Below are positions 16,927-25,661 of a stretch of DNA of 33,786 nucleotides, piece by piece. Within the stretch, counting starts at the first letter, position 1, and each line of letters begins with the position of its first letter. The notes beneath the pieces were generated by a model. It saw only the letters and a list, made by a program, of their open reading frames with translations. It was not told where the DNA came from and ran no database searches. The stretch lies in the NCBI GenBank assembly GCA_030378105.1, contig JAUCGL010000037.1, positions 1 to 33,786 of the forward strand, read 5' to 3'. The position numbers and the translations under genes are program-made. Source of the stretch: Candidatus Halobeggiatoa sp. HSG11. GTDB taxonomy: Bacteria; Pseudomonadota; Gammaproteobacteria; Beggiatoales; Beggiatoaceae.

Positions 16927-17518
16927 GTTTCAATTGCCTGATCGGCGAACTTCCATGAAAGCATGTATTCATCGATGGGAAAGGCTTCAGGATCTGTTTC
17001 AATTGCCTGATCGGCGAACTTCCATGAAAGGATAAAATATGAAGGTGAAAACGTTGAGATTATTGTTTCAATTGCCTGAACGGCGAACTTCCATGAAAGA
17101 TGATGTAGTTGATGAAGTTATTTCTGGAGAATTACGTTTCAATTGCCTGACCGGCGAACTTCCATGAAAGAATGATGATTGCTATTCTCGTGCTATAGTT
17201 TTGGAGTTTCAATTGCCTGATCGGCGAACTTCCATGAAAGATTGGGATGAATTTGATGGTAATTTATCTTCTCTCGTGTTTCAATTGCCTGATCGGCGAA
17301 CTTCCATGAAAGATGAAGTTAGAATACCTAGAATTAGAGGAATTAGAGTTTCAATTGCCTGATCGGCGAACTTCCATGAAAGACCATTAGTTCAATTATT
17401 AGGTGAAAAGACCTAGTTTCAATTGCCTGATCGGCGAACTTCCATGAAAGCCTAGTAGCAATAGTAATTATATGGTTAATAATGTTTCAATTGCCTGATC
17501 GGCGAACTTCCATGAAAG
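16927..17518 (-). CRISPR. CRISPR array, nine 35-bp repeats and eight spacers
   Basis: Repeats start at 16927, 16996, 17065, 17136, 17206, 17278, 17348, 17416 and 17484, each 35 bp, with spacers of 33-37 bp. On the plus strand a repeat begins GTTTCAATTGCCTGATCGGC and ends TTCCATGAAAG. Read leftward its 3' end is ATTGAAAC, the usual 8-base crRNA handle of type I/III systems, and a terminator follows on the left, so the transcript is probably minus strand with the leader at 17519 onward. TTGCC/GGCGA can form a stem around a TGATC loop. Repeats three and four differ only at one base of that loop (TGAAC, TGACC). No cas gene lies within the window, so the effector type cannot be fixed. Confidence 0.97.
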
Positions 17519-17845
17519 AGCGGGTTATTTCCCACTTTTAAAATCAATGACTTAAAAAGCAAATCGGAGCGATCCCTTAATAACCTTACTTTTAACAAGG
17601 CCATTAAGCTATTTTCACCATTTTTTCACTACTAAATTTAATATAACTAACTGATTTAATTATGTTCGGAGCGACAACACCTTGTTATTTATAAGTCTTT
17701 ACAAAGCAACACTTTGATTTAAACCATAAATATGATATTTACTTACTTTTAGCCAACTTTTTTACATAGCTGGCTCCGACACCTTTAAAATCAATAACTT
17801 ATAAAAATTGCTATAAAATTCAATCTGTTAAAGAACATTAAACAA
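17519..17845. other. AT-rich probable CRISPR leader and spacer DNA
   Basis: No credible gene is present. The stretch is AT-rich and contains two similar blocks (ACTTTTAAAATCAATGACTT near 17535 and ACCTTTAAAATCAATAACTT near 17780) and repeated CGGAGCGA / GGCTCCGAC motifs at about 17565, 17668 and 17772. Given the orientation of the array, the part next to 17518 is the expected leader. Confidence 0.5.
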
Positions 17846-17943
17846 ATGCCTGAACGGCCAAAACGTTATCTAATGAAGAATTATAACAAACTTAAGTTTA
17901 ATTTGTCAAATATTTTTGAACATGATTTAATATATTTAATTAC

Positions 17944-18045
17944 CTATAGACATTCATTAAGATACATTCGTGTGAAACCTGCGAGGTTTTGGAAACCTCG
18001 TAGGTTTTTAGGTGAAATTATTTATCTGAAAAACTATAATCTATA
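17944..18045 (+). repeat. Family B interspersed repeat, copy 2
   Basis: Contains ACATTCGTGTGAAACCTG, the hairpin GAGGTTTTGGAAACCTC and GTGAAATTATTTATCTGAAA. Nearly identical to the reverse complement of 2285-2380. Confidence 0.75.
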
Positions 18046-18061
18046 ACCAAATTGTTAACCA

Positions 18062-18505
18062 ATGAAATACTCACAAGCTAAATCAGGTCGAATTTTTGTT
18101 ATTCGCTTAGAAGATGGTGATATCGTCCATCAAGAAATAGAACGATTCGCTAAAGAACAGTCAATTAAAGCAGCAACTTTGACAATTTTAGGTGGAGCTG
18201 ATAAAGGTAGTAAATTGATTGTTGGGCCAAAAGACGGAACCCAAAGACCAATTTCCCCTATGGAATATATTCTGGAAGATGTCCATGAAATAACTGGTAC
18301 CGGAACTATCTTTCCAAATGAAGCTGGAGAACCAATTTTACATATGCATATGGCTTGTGGCAGAAATAATGCTTCAATAACTGGTTGTATTCGTAAAGGT
18401 GTGAAAGTATGGCATGTTATGGAAGTTATTTTATTAGAATTAATTGATACAACAGCAATTCGTGCCTTAGAATCTGAATCTGGGTTTGAATTGTTGCAGC
18501 CTTGA
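18062..18505 (+). CDS. PPC/PCC-domain (DUF296) protein
   Basis: A 147-residue single-domain protein. The PPC fold is visible from SGRIFVIRLEDGDIVHQEIERFAKE through LTILGGADKG, the EITGTGTIF strand, the HMHMACGR metal-site-like motif and TGCIRKGVKVWHVMEVILLEL. Bacterial members are trimeric cytoplasmic proteins of uncertain function; in plants the domain is joined to AT-hooks and binds DNA. The GR and HxH residues conserved in the family are present. It stands alone, 16 bases after a family B repeat, with a weak RBS. Confidence 0.88.
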   Translation: MKYSQAKSGRIFVIRLEDGDIVHQEIERFAKEQSIKAATLTILGGADKGSKLIVGPKDGTQRPISPMEYILEDVHEITGTGTIFPNEAGEPILHMHMACGRNNASITGCIRKGVKVWHVMEVILLELIDTTAIRALESESGFELLQP

Positions 18506-18637
18506 AGTTCAAAATATGGTAATCCTGAATAAAGTAGTTATAACTCCAAAAAACTCCTATACCTCAAAGATATAGCGATTTAACACTACATATTTTAGGA
18601 CTACCAAAAATTTCATCGAAAGTTAGTTAAAAAGAAC

Positions 18638-19963
18638 TCAAAAGAGCGAATCTTTTAACAGTAAATCCTTTAAAGTACATTTTTTCAAAACTTGTTCGGT
18701 ATTATTATCCGCAACAGCCATCAACTCTGTAACTTTATCATTGAACCTCAAAGTTTGTAAATTAAAATATTTATCTTCCTCTGCACTACGAATTGTATCT
18801 AATACCTCTTTTATGGCTATTGTTTCAGGAGCTTTTGCCAGAACATATAACTCCTCATTTGTTCCAGCTTTAATAAGTAAACCATTGTTTTTTAATATAT
18901 CTAAAACTACTGATAAAACTTTTGTTGGAATTCCCAAATGTTGTGCTAATCCATTACCATTCCAAGCCGGCTTGCCTTGAAAATGGTGTTGGGTAATAAC
19001 ATACAAGGAAGATAAAGCTAAATGTTCTTTCAAACGATTGCTCAAAGTTTGTTCTCTTTTACGGATATTTAAATACTCTGGATGTTGATGATAAAAAGCA
19101 ATACTAGAACCAATCAATAAAATAAGCCAAGCTAAATATAACCAGATCATAAAGACAATTAAGATTGCGAAACCAGAATAAATCGTTGCATATTGAGTAG
19201 AAGAAACCACGAAATACGCAAATCCCCAGCCAATAGTTTGCCAAAGAAAACCAGCAACTAAAGCTCCAATAAATGCAGATGTGAAGCGTACTCGAACATT
19301 AGGTATTAAAATATAGAGAAAAGTAAATGCTCCAATAATAAATATATAAGGCATTGATTGGGTAGTTGAATCGACAATTATACTGAAATAACTTATGTCA
19401 GATAATTTTTGTACGAAAGGGCTAGTCATAACCGAAGCAGTGGTTCCAATAGCCAAAAATAGTAATAATGGTCCAATGAAAATTACACTCAAATAGTCGC
19501 TAAAACGTCTCACAAATGGACGATTTTTATCTATTCTCCAAATAAAATTAAATACTTTCTCTATTTTATAAATCAAAGCCACGATAGTATAAATAAGGAT
19601 ACTCATACCAAGAATACCCAAAACTCCAACATTAACATTTTCCACAAAACCTATAATTTTTTCAGTAATTTCAACTCCTTTTTCTCCCAATGGAGCGAGT
19701 ATATTTTGTAATAATGGTTTAATTTGGTTATGCACTCCTAAGCCTTTCAACATTGAAAAACTGACAGCTAATAAGGGTACGATGGACAGTAAAGTTGTGT
19801 ACACCAGACTCATTGCATTTAAGCTTAAATTACCTTGGTTAACATCACGTACTACCACATAAATTGTGCGAAATATTCGAGCTGATACAGAACGCCAAAA
19901 TGGTAAAGAACGTAAATTACTTTCCCAAAAAAAATCTTCTATTTTTTCTAACGTATTTTTCAT
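18638..19963 (-). CDS. YihY/BrkB-family inner membrane protein
   Basis: A 441-residue membrane protein with six hydrophobic segments between about residues 35 and 290 and the family features LSLNAMSLVYTTLLSIVPLLAVSFS, FNFIWRIDKNRPFVRRFSDY and the loop LIPNVRVRFTSAFIGALVAGFLWQ. The last 140 residues are soluble and resemble a winged-helix-like domain (LGIPTKVLSVVLDILKNNGLL). The family was once misnamed RNase BN and has no firm biochemical role; envelope or transport functions have been suggested. The ATG at 19963 keeps the normal N-terminus. Confidence 0.9.
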   Translation of the reverse strand: MKNTLEKIEDFFWESNLRSLPFWRSVSARIFRTIYVVVRDVNQGNLSLNAMSLVYTTLLSIVPLLAVSFSMLKGLGVHNQIKPLLQNILAPLGEKGVEITEKIIGFVENVNVGVLGILGMSILIYTIVALIYKIEKVFNFIWRIDKNRPFVRRFSDYLSVIFIGPLLLFLAIGTTASVMTSPFVQKLSDISYFSIIVDSTTQSMPYIFIIGAFTFLYILIPNVRVRFTSAFIGALVAGFLWQTIGWGFAYFVVSSTQYATIYSGFAILIVFMIWLYLAWLILLIGSSIAFYHQHPEYLNIRKREQTLSNRLKEHLALSSLYVITQHHFQGKPAWNGNGLAQHLGIPTKVLSVVLDILKNNGLLIKAGTNEELYVLAKAPETIAIKEVLDTIRSAEEDKYFNLQTLRFNDKVTELMAVADNNTEQVLKKCTLKDLLLKDSLF

Positions 19964-20093
19964 CAGGGTTATTTTTGTTCATACAACTTAAGTTAAATTT
20001 ATGGTAGCTATGCAATATATAGTAACAAATTTATTAGCTATTTGATATTTAAGATTTTTTATAATAAACACTACTGAAAATTGAAAGTTATGG

Positions 20094-20169
20094 TATAGAT
20101 ATTCATAAAAATACATTCGTATGAAATCTGCGAGGTTTTGGAAACCTCGTAGGTTTTAAGTGAAATCTA
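20094..20169 (+). repeat. Family B interspersed repeat, copy 3 (shorter)
   Basis: Shares ATTCATAAAAATACATTCGT, the GAGGTTTTGGAAACCTCGTA hairpin and AAGTGAAAT with the other two copies, but lacks the last arm. Confidence 0.7.
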
Positions 20170-20176
20170 TGGTACT

Positions 20177-21319
20177 TTAAAAAAGCAAAAAATTAAGTGA
20201 TTCTATCAGTCTATCTATTTGTTTTTTATTATGTAATGCCGATAAAGTAACTCTTAAGCGAGCTGTCCCTATGGGAACTGTTGGGGGACGAATTGCGGTG
20301 ACTATAATCCCACGTTCATATAATTTTTTGCTTATTTTTAAAGCAGTTGCAGAATCACCCAATATAACTGGCTGGATTGGGGTAGATGATTCCATTAATG
20401 GTAAATTGCTTGCATGGTTACGAAAATAATCTATCAATTCCTGCAAATGTTGTCGCCGCCAATTTTCTTCTGTCACAATAATCAAACTTTCCCTTATTGT
20501 TTCCGCCAATGCCGGTGGTAAAGCGGTTGTATAAATATAACTACGAGCCAACTGGATTAAAGTCTCAATTAATAATTCACTGCCAGCAACAAAAGCCCCA
20601 AATACTCCAAAAGCTTTGCCTAAAGTTCCCATTAATATTGGTACTTCTTCAACTTCATAGTCATATAACTCAACAGTTCCTCGCCCAGTTTTACCAATAA
20701 CTCCCAAACCATGAGCGTCATCAACCATCACCCAAGCATTATAAGTTTTGGCTAATTCAACAATTGTTGATAAATTGGCAATGTTGCCATCCATACTAAA
20801 CACTCCATCAGTAATAATCAATTTGTGGTTAGCAGATGATTTAATTAACATTTGTTCTAAAACTTTTAAGTCTGAATAACGATACATTTTAGCTTGAGAC
20901 AATCGAGCCGCATCTATCAATGAAGCATGGTTTAATTTATCCAAAAATACTGCATCATGCCGTCCTAACAATGCAGTTATAACTCCAAGATTGGCCATAT
21001 ATCCAGTTGAAAATAATAATGCTCTTTCTCGTTTAGTATACGCTGCTAATTCTTGTTCAAGAGACTGATGAGCTGAGGTATGTCCAGTGATTAAATGCGA
21101 GGCTCCGCTACCTATTCCGTATTTTTCAGCTCCTTCTTGCCAAGCTTTCTTTAACCGTAAATCACTAGCTAGACCTAAGTAATCATTGCTACAAAAAGAT
21201 AAATATTCTTGGTCATTTATTAACAGGGTCGGAGTTTGAACGCTAGTGTGTAGCTGACGGATACGATAGAGATTGTCTTGTTGACGCTGTTGTAATAAGG
21301 ATTTAAGAAAATTCTGCAT
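20177..21319 (-). CDS. bioF: 8-amino-7-oxononanoate synthase (biotin synthesis)
   Basis: BioF condenses pimeloyl-ACP (or CoA) with alanine to form 8-amino-7-oxononanoate, a PLP-dependent step of biotin synthesis in the cytoplasm. The 380 residues show FCSNDYLGL (42-50), SGASHLITG (71-79), DGVFSMDGNIA, the cofactor-binding VDDAHGLG (199-206) and the PLP lysine in GTLGKAFG (K235). The length is normal and the start MQNFLKSLLQQR is typical. It is not next to other bio genes. Related alpha-oxoamine synthases (KBL, SPT) are the alternative, but the SFCSNDYLGLA and GAFVAG patterns fit BioF. Confidence 0.93.
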   Translation of the reverse strand: MQNFLKSLLQQRQQDNLYRIRQLHTSVQTPTLLINDQEYLSFCSNDYLGLASDLRLKKAWQEGAEKYGIGSGASHLITGHTSAHQSLEQELAAYTKRERALLFSTGYMANLGVITALLGRHDAVFLDKLNHASLIDAARLSQAKMYRYSDLKVLEQMLIKSSANHKLIITDGVFSMDGNIANLSTIVELAKTYNAWVMVDDAHGLGVIGKTGRGTVELYDYEVEEVPILMGTLGKAFGVFGAFVAGSELLIETLIQLARSYIYTTALPPALAETIRESLIIVTEENWRRQHLQELIDYFRNHASNLPLMESSTPIQPVILGDSATALKISKKLYERGIIVTAIRPPTVPIGTARLRVTLSALHNKKQIDRLIESLNFLLF

Positions 21320-21398
21320 AGTTTTAAACGAAATTTAAATGTGTGGTGTATTAATTGCTGCATAGATTTTAATTAAATTACTATGAGAATATATAAGA

Positions 21399-21791
21399 AT
21401 GTATAATTTATTTTGTGAAATGTGGATGCAAGAGCTTGCAAGTTTATGGAACAATAATCAACTAGAAAAAATAAATAATACCAATATGAATATAGGTTAT
21501 GGATTTATTGGCTCTGAGTTGCCTTTAGGGGTGTTAATTATAAGTGATAGTAAGGCAACAACTGAGTTATATGTTGGGCAAAATCTTGATTTGGATGTAC
21601 GTGCTGATATAATGGACTGGCAAAATTGGTTAACAAGTGAATTTACTCTTTCTCAGTTAGGAATGTTGATTGTACATAACAGATTGCAATTTAACGGTAA
21701 TAATTCTCAAAAAATATTAAAAATACCTTCTTTTGCCACTATTTTTTTTCATAGTTTTAAATTAATGAATAAAATACCTACAAAATTTTAA
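21399..21791 (+). CDS. SCP2-like small protein, hypothetical
   Basis: A 130-residue protein with no signal peptide. The order MWMQELASLWNNN, IGYGFIGSELPLGVLIISD, LDLDVRADIMDWQNWL, LGMLIVHNRLQFNGNNSQKI resembles small proteobacterial SCP2 sterol-transfer-domain proteins, which bind lipids. This is pattern recognition from memory and I am moderately sure. It starts near the divergent bioF. The second ATG at 21420 is an alternative start. Confidence 0.55.
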   Translation: MYNLFCEMWMQELASLWNNNQLEKINNTNMNIGYGFIGSELPLGVLIISDSKATTELYVGQNLDLDVRADIMDWQNWLTSEFTLSQLGMLIVHNRLQFNGNNSQKILKIPSFATIFFHSFKLMNKIPTKF

Positions 21792-21798
21792 GTTTTTT

Positions 21799-21868
21799 TG
21801 GAGTCCAAAGCAAAGCTTTGAAGATGTTTAATTTTTACTACAAAGCAAAGCTTTGCTTTGAACTCCAA
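21799..21868. repeat. Palindrome with CAAAGCAAAGCTTTG arms
   Basis: TTGGAGTCCAAAGCAAAGCT on the left is answered by AGCTTTGCTTTGAACTCCAA on the right. A fragment of the right arm (CTTTGAACTCCAATA) recurs at about 26456, just before the LplT-Aas gene. Confidence 0.65.
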
Positions 21869-22066
21869 TAGATAGTTTAACTCCTCTAGTCCAATCCAGT
21901 TTTATCTCTCATATTTTTTCTTGGAATATTATATCCTATTTTTGATTGGGTGTGTATTTATTGTCTGAGGCTCACTAAAAATATTTTTGATGAAGGTATA
22001 ATGATGTTAAAAAAACAAGCAGTTTAGACAAGTCAAGAGCTAAATGAGGATTTGTAGGGGTAATCC

Positions 22067-22176
22067 CTTCTCTCCGCCATTTCCTGCCAATAGTTTAATC
22101 CATCTTTTCCCCAACCGTTGGCGAGTTTTTCTATAGCTTATTCTGGTTCTGTGTGGATATTGGTAATATTAAATAA
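22067..22176 (-). pseudogene. Decayed 3' fragment of a CHAT-TPR paralogue
   Basis: On the minus strand it reads TLFNITNIHTEPE, a stop, then AIEKLANGWGKDGLNYWQEMAE. The intact gene downstream has RTLFNIAHIHLAKQEQ and ALEQLANGWEQDGLNYWKEMAG in the same order, so this is a paralogous C-terminus with an internal deletion and an in-frame stop. It lies about 220 bp beyond the end of the intact gene. Confidence 0.8.
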
Positions 22177-22177
22177 A

Positions 22178-22210
22178 GTAGGGTGGATAGAAGTGAAGCG
22201 GAAATCCACC
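22178..22210 (+). repeat. Single arm of the GTAGGGTGGATAGAAG element
   Basis: The 33 bases match the left arm of the 25504-25652 element except for one base (AAGTGAAG for AAGCGAAG). It has no partner arm. Confidence 0.7.
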
Positions 22211-22272
22211 AAAAAATCACCAAGTCCATATTTAAATTGATATTTATTGGGTTAATCGTTTGGTCATTATTA

Positions 22273-22383
22273 CCTCGTTCCCAACGACTACGTTGGGAAT
22301 GCAGTCATGACGCACTAGCGTCAAGTATAGTGAACGACGCTGGTGCGTCTGGAATGGGTTACCACTCTGGTGAGTGGGAACCA
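22273..22383. repeat. Compound palindrome (TTCCCAACG/CGTTGGGAA)
   Basis: Three hairpins in a row: GTTCCCAACG/CGTTGGGAAT, GACGCACTAGCGTC with GACGCTGGTGCGTC, and CCACTCTGGTGAGTGG. Related to the palindrome split by the IS element at 30238 and to degenerate sequence near 14600. Confidence 0.65.
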
Positions 22384-22387
22384 GATT

Positions 22388-22402
22388 TAACCTGTCAGGT
22401 CT
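22388..22402. repeat. Family C half copy overlapping a stop codon
   Basis: AACCTGTCAGGTCTT is half of the family C hairpin. On the minus strand its ACC TGA CAGG carries the stop codon of the CHAT-TPR gene. Confidence 0.55.
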
Positions 22403-25400
22403 TCATTTTCCCCGCCATCTCCTTCCAATAGTTTAAGCCATCTTGTTCCCAACCGTTGGCGAGTTGTTCTAGGGCTTGGAGGACTTGATGTAAACCAATT
22501 TCAGAGGCTATTTTATAGGCTTGGACGAATTTTTCCATAGCTTGATCTTGTTCTTGTTTGGCTAGGTGGATATGGGCGATATTAAATAAGGTACGACATA
22601 AACCACTGGTATCGCCAATTTCACGTCTTATTAAAAGCGATTGTTCTAAATAGGATAGGGCTGTGTCGTAGTCGCCTTTGGCTTTAAATATTAAAGAAAT
22701 ATTATTGAGAGTAGTTCCCTCGCCTTGTTTGTCGCCAATTTCACGGTCTGTTGTTAGTATTTGTTCAAAATATTCCAGTGCTTTGTCATAATCACCTCTT
22801 GAATAATAAATACTGCCAATATTAGATGAAGTAGTTCCCTCACCTTTTTTATCACCAATTTCACGTACTATCGCCAACGATTGTTCCAAATAGGATAGAG
22901 CTGTGTCGTATTCGCCTCTGGATTTATAAATTCTAGAAATATTATTGAGAGTATATCCCTCGCCTTGTTTATCGCCAATTTCACGCCTTATCAAAAGTGA
23001 TTGTTCCAAATAGGATAGTGCTGTGTCTAAGTCGCCTTTTGCATAATAGATTTGGGAAATATTATTGAGGGTAGTTCCCTCGCCTTGTTTATCGCTAATT
23101 TTACGTCTTATCAAAAGCGATTGTTCCAAATAGGATAGAGCTGTATTGTAATTTCCTATGTGAAAACGAATTTCACCAGTTTTATTTAAAGCATCACCTT
23201 TCAAATTCTCATCCGTAGTCTGCAAAATATCCGGCAACCAGTCAGTCAAAATATCATGATACAAACCAGTCATATCAAAATGAGGCACAATTGTATCCAA
23301 CGCAAATCGCCGAGCCTCTTCAACTTCCTCCGCTAACAACAACGCCTGATGCACATTCAAAGCCTGACCAATAGTCTTCTTATCAGTATAAACCAACTGC
23401 TTTTGATACCGAGCTGCTTCCGCATAATCCTCCTTACCAATATTCGGCTGTAACCAATCCTTAACCAAAGACGAAACTTGATAAACCTCAGTATTTAAAT
23501 CCAAATCAAGCTGCACTTCCAACAACGAATAATCCAACAAATTCTGAATCAAAGCCTGTGACTGCAAAGCCTCAATTCCAGCTAATGGCACTGGCGACTG
23601 ATAAGCTGGCAAGCGAGCTAACAACTGCTGTTCACTTTCCGTCAACAACTCAAACAAAGCCGCAATCGCCATATCCACATATAAATCCTGTTGAGCTTGC
23701 TGCAAACTCTGCTTAAACTCAGGATTTTTCGCTTGAGCGGTTAAAAAGAATATCACCCCTCGAAAATTACCATTTAAATCTTGATATAAACGCTGTAAAT
23801 CATGCTCCAAAGCCAAATTTTGCCGTTGTAAATAGTACGTAAAATCAAAGAAATTAGCCTTTTGTAACGCATGATGCCGTTCACCATCCCAACCCGGCAA
23901 TCTATACCGAGAAGTCAACAATAACTTGCTACCAGTTGCACGAGTTATTTCCGTTAGCCAAATATTCAACACCGAATGATTTAATTCTCTACTATTCGCA
24001 TCCTGAATTGACTCTAAATTATCAAAGAAAAATAACACCTTACCTTGAGTTTGACGTAATAATAAATCTAATAAAACTCCGGCTTCCTGCTCTGGAGTCT
24101 CACAAAATTCCCGATTCTGCTTAAACTCCTCCTTAAATTCCCCAGTTAAAACTTTGGTTTTTAATTTAAAAAGAAAGCTTTGCCAACTATTTTCCGGTTT
24201 CGCCACATAAGTCACCACCGTATAACCATCATGCTCCAACCGTTGAGCTAACCGAGTGGCTAACGCAGTTTTACCCTGTCCACCCGGACCAGTAATTAAC
24301 AATTGAGCTTGCGAACCATGCACAAACCGACTGCCCAAATCTCGCAATTCCGACCGCCGACCAATAAACCGCTCAGTCGCAAAATCTGGAATTCCTTCCC
24401 AAATATTCCGCAACTTATATTCAACATTCACTGGCTGGGGCGTTAAATCCCAATCCACCAACGGAGCAGTTAAATCTTGACTAAACAACAACGGCAAACA
24501 CCATTGATTTTGGCTCAACTCAGCCGAATGAGACAAATCCTTGCTTAAATCCCGTAAAGTAACAGTATCCTTAACCTCAGTTAATATAGCTCGCCGAGCC
24601 GCTTGCACTGCAATATCAACTCGCTCTTTACGACCAATCCTGCCACAAAAACTCTTCGCAAACGCAATTCCAGCCTTATCCAAAATAGATTCCCGCATCC
24701 CGACCACATGCGTTATCCCCTGCTGTACCAAAGCTTGAGCCAAACCAGTCGTGGCCTTCGCCGACTCACAAGCCGACAACACCACACATTGCACTCCCCG
24801 CCCAATAAATGCCTTAGCTAACTCACTATCTACAACTGGCTCTGCTTTACCCTGCTGATCTTCAAAATAAAACACCCCATATTTCTGTTCCGATTTATAT
24901 TGACCATGCCCACTCAAAAACACCAAATGATATTGATATTCCTGTAATTTATCCACCAAAGTTTGATAACGCCCATCATCCAGCACATCCAGTTTCACCC
25001 AGCCTTGTTGCACCCATTCATTCAACGCAATTAATACCTGAGCCTGTTCCTCCTCAATATCCAACCGTGCCACATTATCCGGCAATGAAGAAAACAGTAA
25101 TACCCGCAATGGCCCAGCAGTTAAGTTAGTCTCAGTTTTTATTGCTGGCAAACAACGAGATAAAGTAAATCCCAATTCTTTAGCCAAAAATTTATAATCA
25201 GGATGATACAAACATTCCCACGGCAACGCCTGAATTTCCGCCTTATCACTAGCAATAATCACCGGCCGAATTTTATCCTGCGGTGGAGTTATCTCCCCCG
25301 ACCATAAAGCCTGCCCCATCGCCTGCAAAGCATCTTCATTCACCAATTTATCCCTAGCAGCATAAGCCCGTGTCAATTCATTAGCTAAATGTTTTAAATT

Positions 25401-25466
25401 AGGTTTCTGCTCCAATAAATCATCTGGAATTTTGAGGTAATCTGGTTCTTTGTGTATGTCTGTCAT
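22395..25466 (-). CDS. CHAT protease - STAND NTPase - TPR protein
   Basis: The 1023 residues have three parts. A CHAT domain (about 60-300, caspase/separase-like fold) has the catalytic His in LSGHGQ (H187) and Cys in LSACESA (C233), both present. An NB-ARC-like P-loop NTPase (about 360-600) has FIGRRSEL, Walker A GPGGQGKT (393-400), Walker B KVLFFFDNLES and LLLTSRYRLPG. Five to six tetratricopeptide repeats (about 760-1000) of 40 residues each follow (ALSYLEQSLLIRREIGDKQGEG). The TPR part would sense a ligand, the NTPase oligomerise and the CHAT domain cleave a target, as in STAND-type defence or cell-death proteins; that role is inferred. The ATG at 25466 has AGGA in front. A repeat supplies the stop codon. 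No cas or other defence gene is adjacent. Confidence 0.92.
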   Translation of the reverse strand: MTDIHKEPDYLKIPDDLLEQKPNLKHLANELTRAYAARDKLVNEDALQAMGQALWSGEITPPQDKIRPVIIASDKAEIQALPWECLYHPDYKFLAKELGFTLSRCLPAIKTETNLTAGPLRVLLFSSLPDNVARLDIEEEQAQVLIALNEWVQQGWVKLDVLDDGRYQTLVDKLQEYQYHLVFLSGHGQYKSEQKYGVFYFEDQQGKAEPVVDSELAKAFIGRGVQCVVLSACESAKATTGLAQALVQQGITHVVGMRESILDKAGIAFAKSFCGRIGRKERVDIAVQAARRAILTEVKDTVTLRDLSKDLSHSAELSQNQWCLPLLFSQDLTAPLVDWDLTPQPVNVEYKLRNIWEGIPDFATERFIGRRSELRDLGSRFVHGSQAQLLITGPGGQGKTALATRLAQRLEHDGYTVVTYVAKPENSWQSFLFKLKTKVLTGEFKEEFKQNREFCETPEQEAGVLLDLLLRQTQGKVLFFFDNLESIQDANSRELNHSVLNIWLTEITRATGSKLLLTSRYRLPGWDGERHHALQKANFFDFTYYLQRQNLALEHDLQRLYQDLNGNFRGVIFFLTAQAKNPEFKQSLQQAQQDLYVDMAIAALFELLTESEQQLLARLPAYQSPVPLAGIEALQSQALIQNLLDYSLLEVQLDLDLNTEVYQVSSLVKDWLQPNIGKEDYAEAARYQKQLVYTDKKTIGQALNVHQALLLAEEVEEARRFALDTIVPHFDMTGLYHDILTDWLPDILQTTDENLKGDALNKTGEIRFHIGNYNTALSYLEQSLLIRRKISDKQGEGTTLNNISQIYYAKGDLDTALSYLEQSLLIRREIGDKQGEGYTLNNISRIYKSRGEYDTALSYLEQSLAIVREIGDKKGEGTTSSNIGSIYYSRGDYDKALEYFEQILTTDREIGDKQGEGTTLNNISLIFKAKGDYDTALSYLEQSLLIRREIGDTSGLCRTLFNIAHIHLAKQEQDQAMEKFVQAYKIASEIGLHQVLQALEQLANGWEQDGLNYWKEMAGKMKT
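22612..23170 (-). repeat. 120-bp tandem repeats encoding TPR units
   Basis: Units of 120 bp recur in phase, each with the conserved stretch translated as LSYLEQSLLIRREIGDKQGEG. Several units are nearly identical at the DNA level, which points to recent duplication or gene conversion. Confidence 0.85.
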
Positions 25467-25503
25467 TTATTATCCTGTTAATAATTATATAATTTTACAA
25501 TTC

Positions 25504-25652
25504 GTAGGGTGGATAGAAGCGAAGCGGAAATCCACCTTTCCCAAAACTTTCCATTTCCCAAAACAATAAAATCCAAACAATCATTATCCGTTTAATTTTG
25601 GGGCTGTTTGGTGTTGTTTGGTGGATTTCCGCTTCGCTTCTATCCACCCTAC
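25504..25652. mobile_element. 149-bp MITE-like element with perfect 33-bp inverted ends
   Basis: The left arm 25504-25536 (starting GTAGGGTGGATAGAAGCGAA) is the exact reverse complement of the right arm 25620-25652. The 83-bp centre is AT-rich and non-coding. I could not identify a clear target duplication. It separates the CHAT gene from the hypothetical gene upstream. Confidence 0.75.
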
Positions 25653-25661
25653 ATAATATAG

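Noticed and set aside
17846-18046. 66-codon rightward ORF starting MPERPKRYLMKN
   Set aside because: Half of it is the family B repeat, read in an arbitrary frame, and it has no RBS. Its first bases TGCCTGAACGGC resemble CRISPR repeat three over 12 bases, but the flanks do not match, so I do not call a stray repeat either.
22183-22431. 82-codon rightward ORF MDRSEAEIHQKI
   Set aside because: It is composed of the GTAGGGTGGATAG arm, the TTCCCAACG palindrome and the antisense of the CHAT gene end.
24541-24821. Rightward ORFs inside the CHAT gene
   Set aside because: They are antisense to the conserved CHAT domain, with composition explained by its codons.
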